Assembly: GCA_023333565.1 (NCBI GenBank) | Contig: JAJKFH010003493.1 | Span: forward strand, 496,001 to 560,000 | Origin: Puffinus mauretanicus | Taxonomy: Eukaryota > Chordata > Aves > Procellariiformes > Procellariidae | Direction: 5' to 3' | DNA length: 64,000 bases | Shown: positions 63,590 through 64,000 of the stretch, in pieces | How positions within the stretch are numbered: position 1 is the stretch's first letter | Layout of the letters: the number at the start of each line of letters is the position of its first letter | Made by a program: the position numbers and the translations under genes | Notes under the pieces: generated by a model | What the model was told of the DNA's origin: nothing | The model's database searches: none | The model's input: only the letters and a program-made list of their open reading frames with translations

Positions 63590-64000
63590 GGCGCTGGCAG
63601 CATGGGGTGGAGGGCAGCCTCTGTGAGGAGATGCCAGGGCTGCCCCATGCCAGACACAGGTGGTTCCAGCCAGCTGCAACCAACCCATCGCAGGCTTGAG
63701 CGAGCCCCTCAGCCAAGATGGTGGTGCCTCTGGGAAAACGTATTTAAGAAAGGGCAAAACACTCCCTGGGAATGAGGAAAAAAGTGAGAACCATCACTGT
63801 GAGCACCCAGGGGAGAGCAGGAGGAGGGTGAGGAGGCTCCCCTGCAGCCCCTGGAGAGCCCGCCTGGAGCAGGTACTCTGGGACAGGATCTGTGGAGGAT
63901 CCCATGCTGGAGGATGTGGATATGTCCTCAAGGAACTGTGGCACACACTGGAGCAGGGGAAAAGTGTGAAGAGCAGGAGAGAAGAGCTGTTATTCCCCAT
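63590..64000 (+). mobile_element. Probable CR1 LINE 5' region, running out of the window
   Basis: The GC-rich sequence contains phrases I associate with the 5' untranslated region of avian CR1 elements: CAGCTGCAACCAACCCATCG, GCCTCTGGGAAAACGTATTT, AAGAAAGGGCAAAACACTCC and CACTGGAGCAGGGGAAAAGT with GTGAAGAGCAGGAG after it. Orientation is plus, so the ORFs would lie beyond 64,000. The left boundary is uncertain and may be some hundred bases further left. Most avian CR1 copies lack their 5' end, so this would be one of the longer copies. The frames open on both strands here are a by-product of GC richness. Confidence 0.55.

Larger units (their letters stand above)
60164..63590. other. Flank distal to the candidate exon
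   Basis: No further exon was recognised here. It contains one SINE fossil (61.4 kb), an 18-base inverted repeat (62,506-62,523) and an AACC-rich run at about 63,230-63,260. GC content rises from about 62.8 kb toward the right edge. Confidence 0.5.

Noticed and set aside
63000..63775. Several overlapping frames of 100-128 codons on both strands
   Set aside because: They lie in GC-rich sequence at or next to a probable CR1 5' region, where stops are rare in every frame.

Overview
The window looks like nuclear DNA from a bird. It is AT-rich and gene-sparse. It carries the 3' end of a CR1 retrotransposon with its diagnostic terminal octamer repeat (near 49.9 kb) and what looks like a CR1 5' region at the right edge. 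It also holds several heavily decayed MIR/CORE-SINE fossils of the kind shared by amniotes. No bacterial, phage or organellar features were seen.

One gene is recognised with confidence. The first coding exon of RBMS3 (an RNA-binding protein with two RRM domains) lies on the minus strand at 10,946-11,020, with an AAG|GTAGGG splice donor and an in-frame upstream stop. A GC- and CpG-rich island at about 11.1-12.46 kb covers its 5' UTR and promoter. It is interrupted by an A37 tract, a T25 tract and a (GCC)9 repeat. Everything left of 10,945 is the start of RBMS3 intron 1.

From about 12.5 to 64 kb lies the upstream flank of RBMS3. Almost all of it reads as non-coding, with scattered repeat fossils, microsatellites, hairpins, a homeodomain-type TAAT cluster (22.27 kb) and a small CpG-enriched block (24.0-24.3 kb). 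The exception is a stretch at 59,968-60,141 on the minus strand, the same strand as RBMS3. It reads as a genuine 58-codon exon: a polypyrimidine-TAG acceptor, a perfect GTAAGT donor, phase 0 at both ends, an internal ATG in good Kozak context and Ser/Tyr-rich protein-like sequence. I do not recognise the peptide. It could be an alternative upstream exon of RBMS3, because its phase matches RBMS3 exon 1. It could also belong to a separate unidentified gene. This is the main discovery candidate.

The right edge (about 63.6-64 kb) looks like the 5' end of a CR1 LINE running out of the window on the plus strand. Most other open frames are short, low-complexity or fall in repeats, and are not called.
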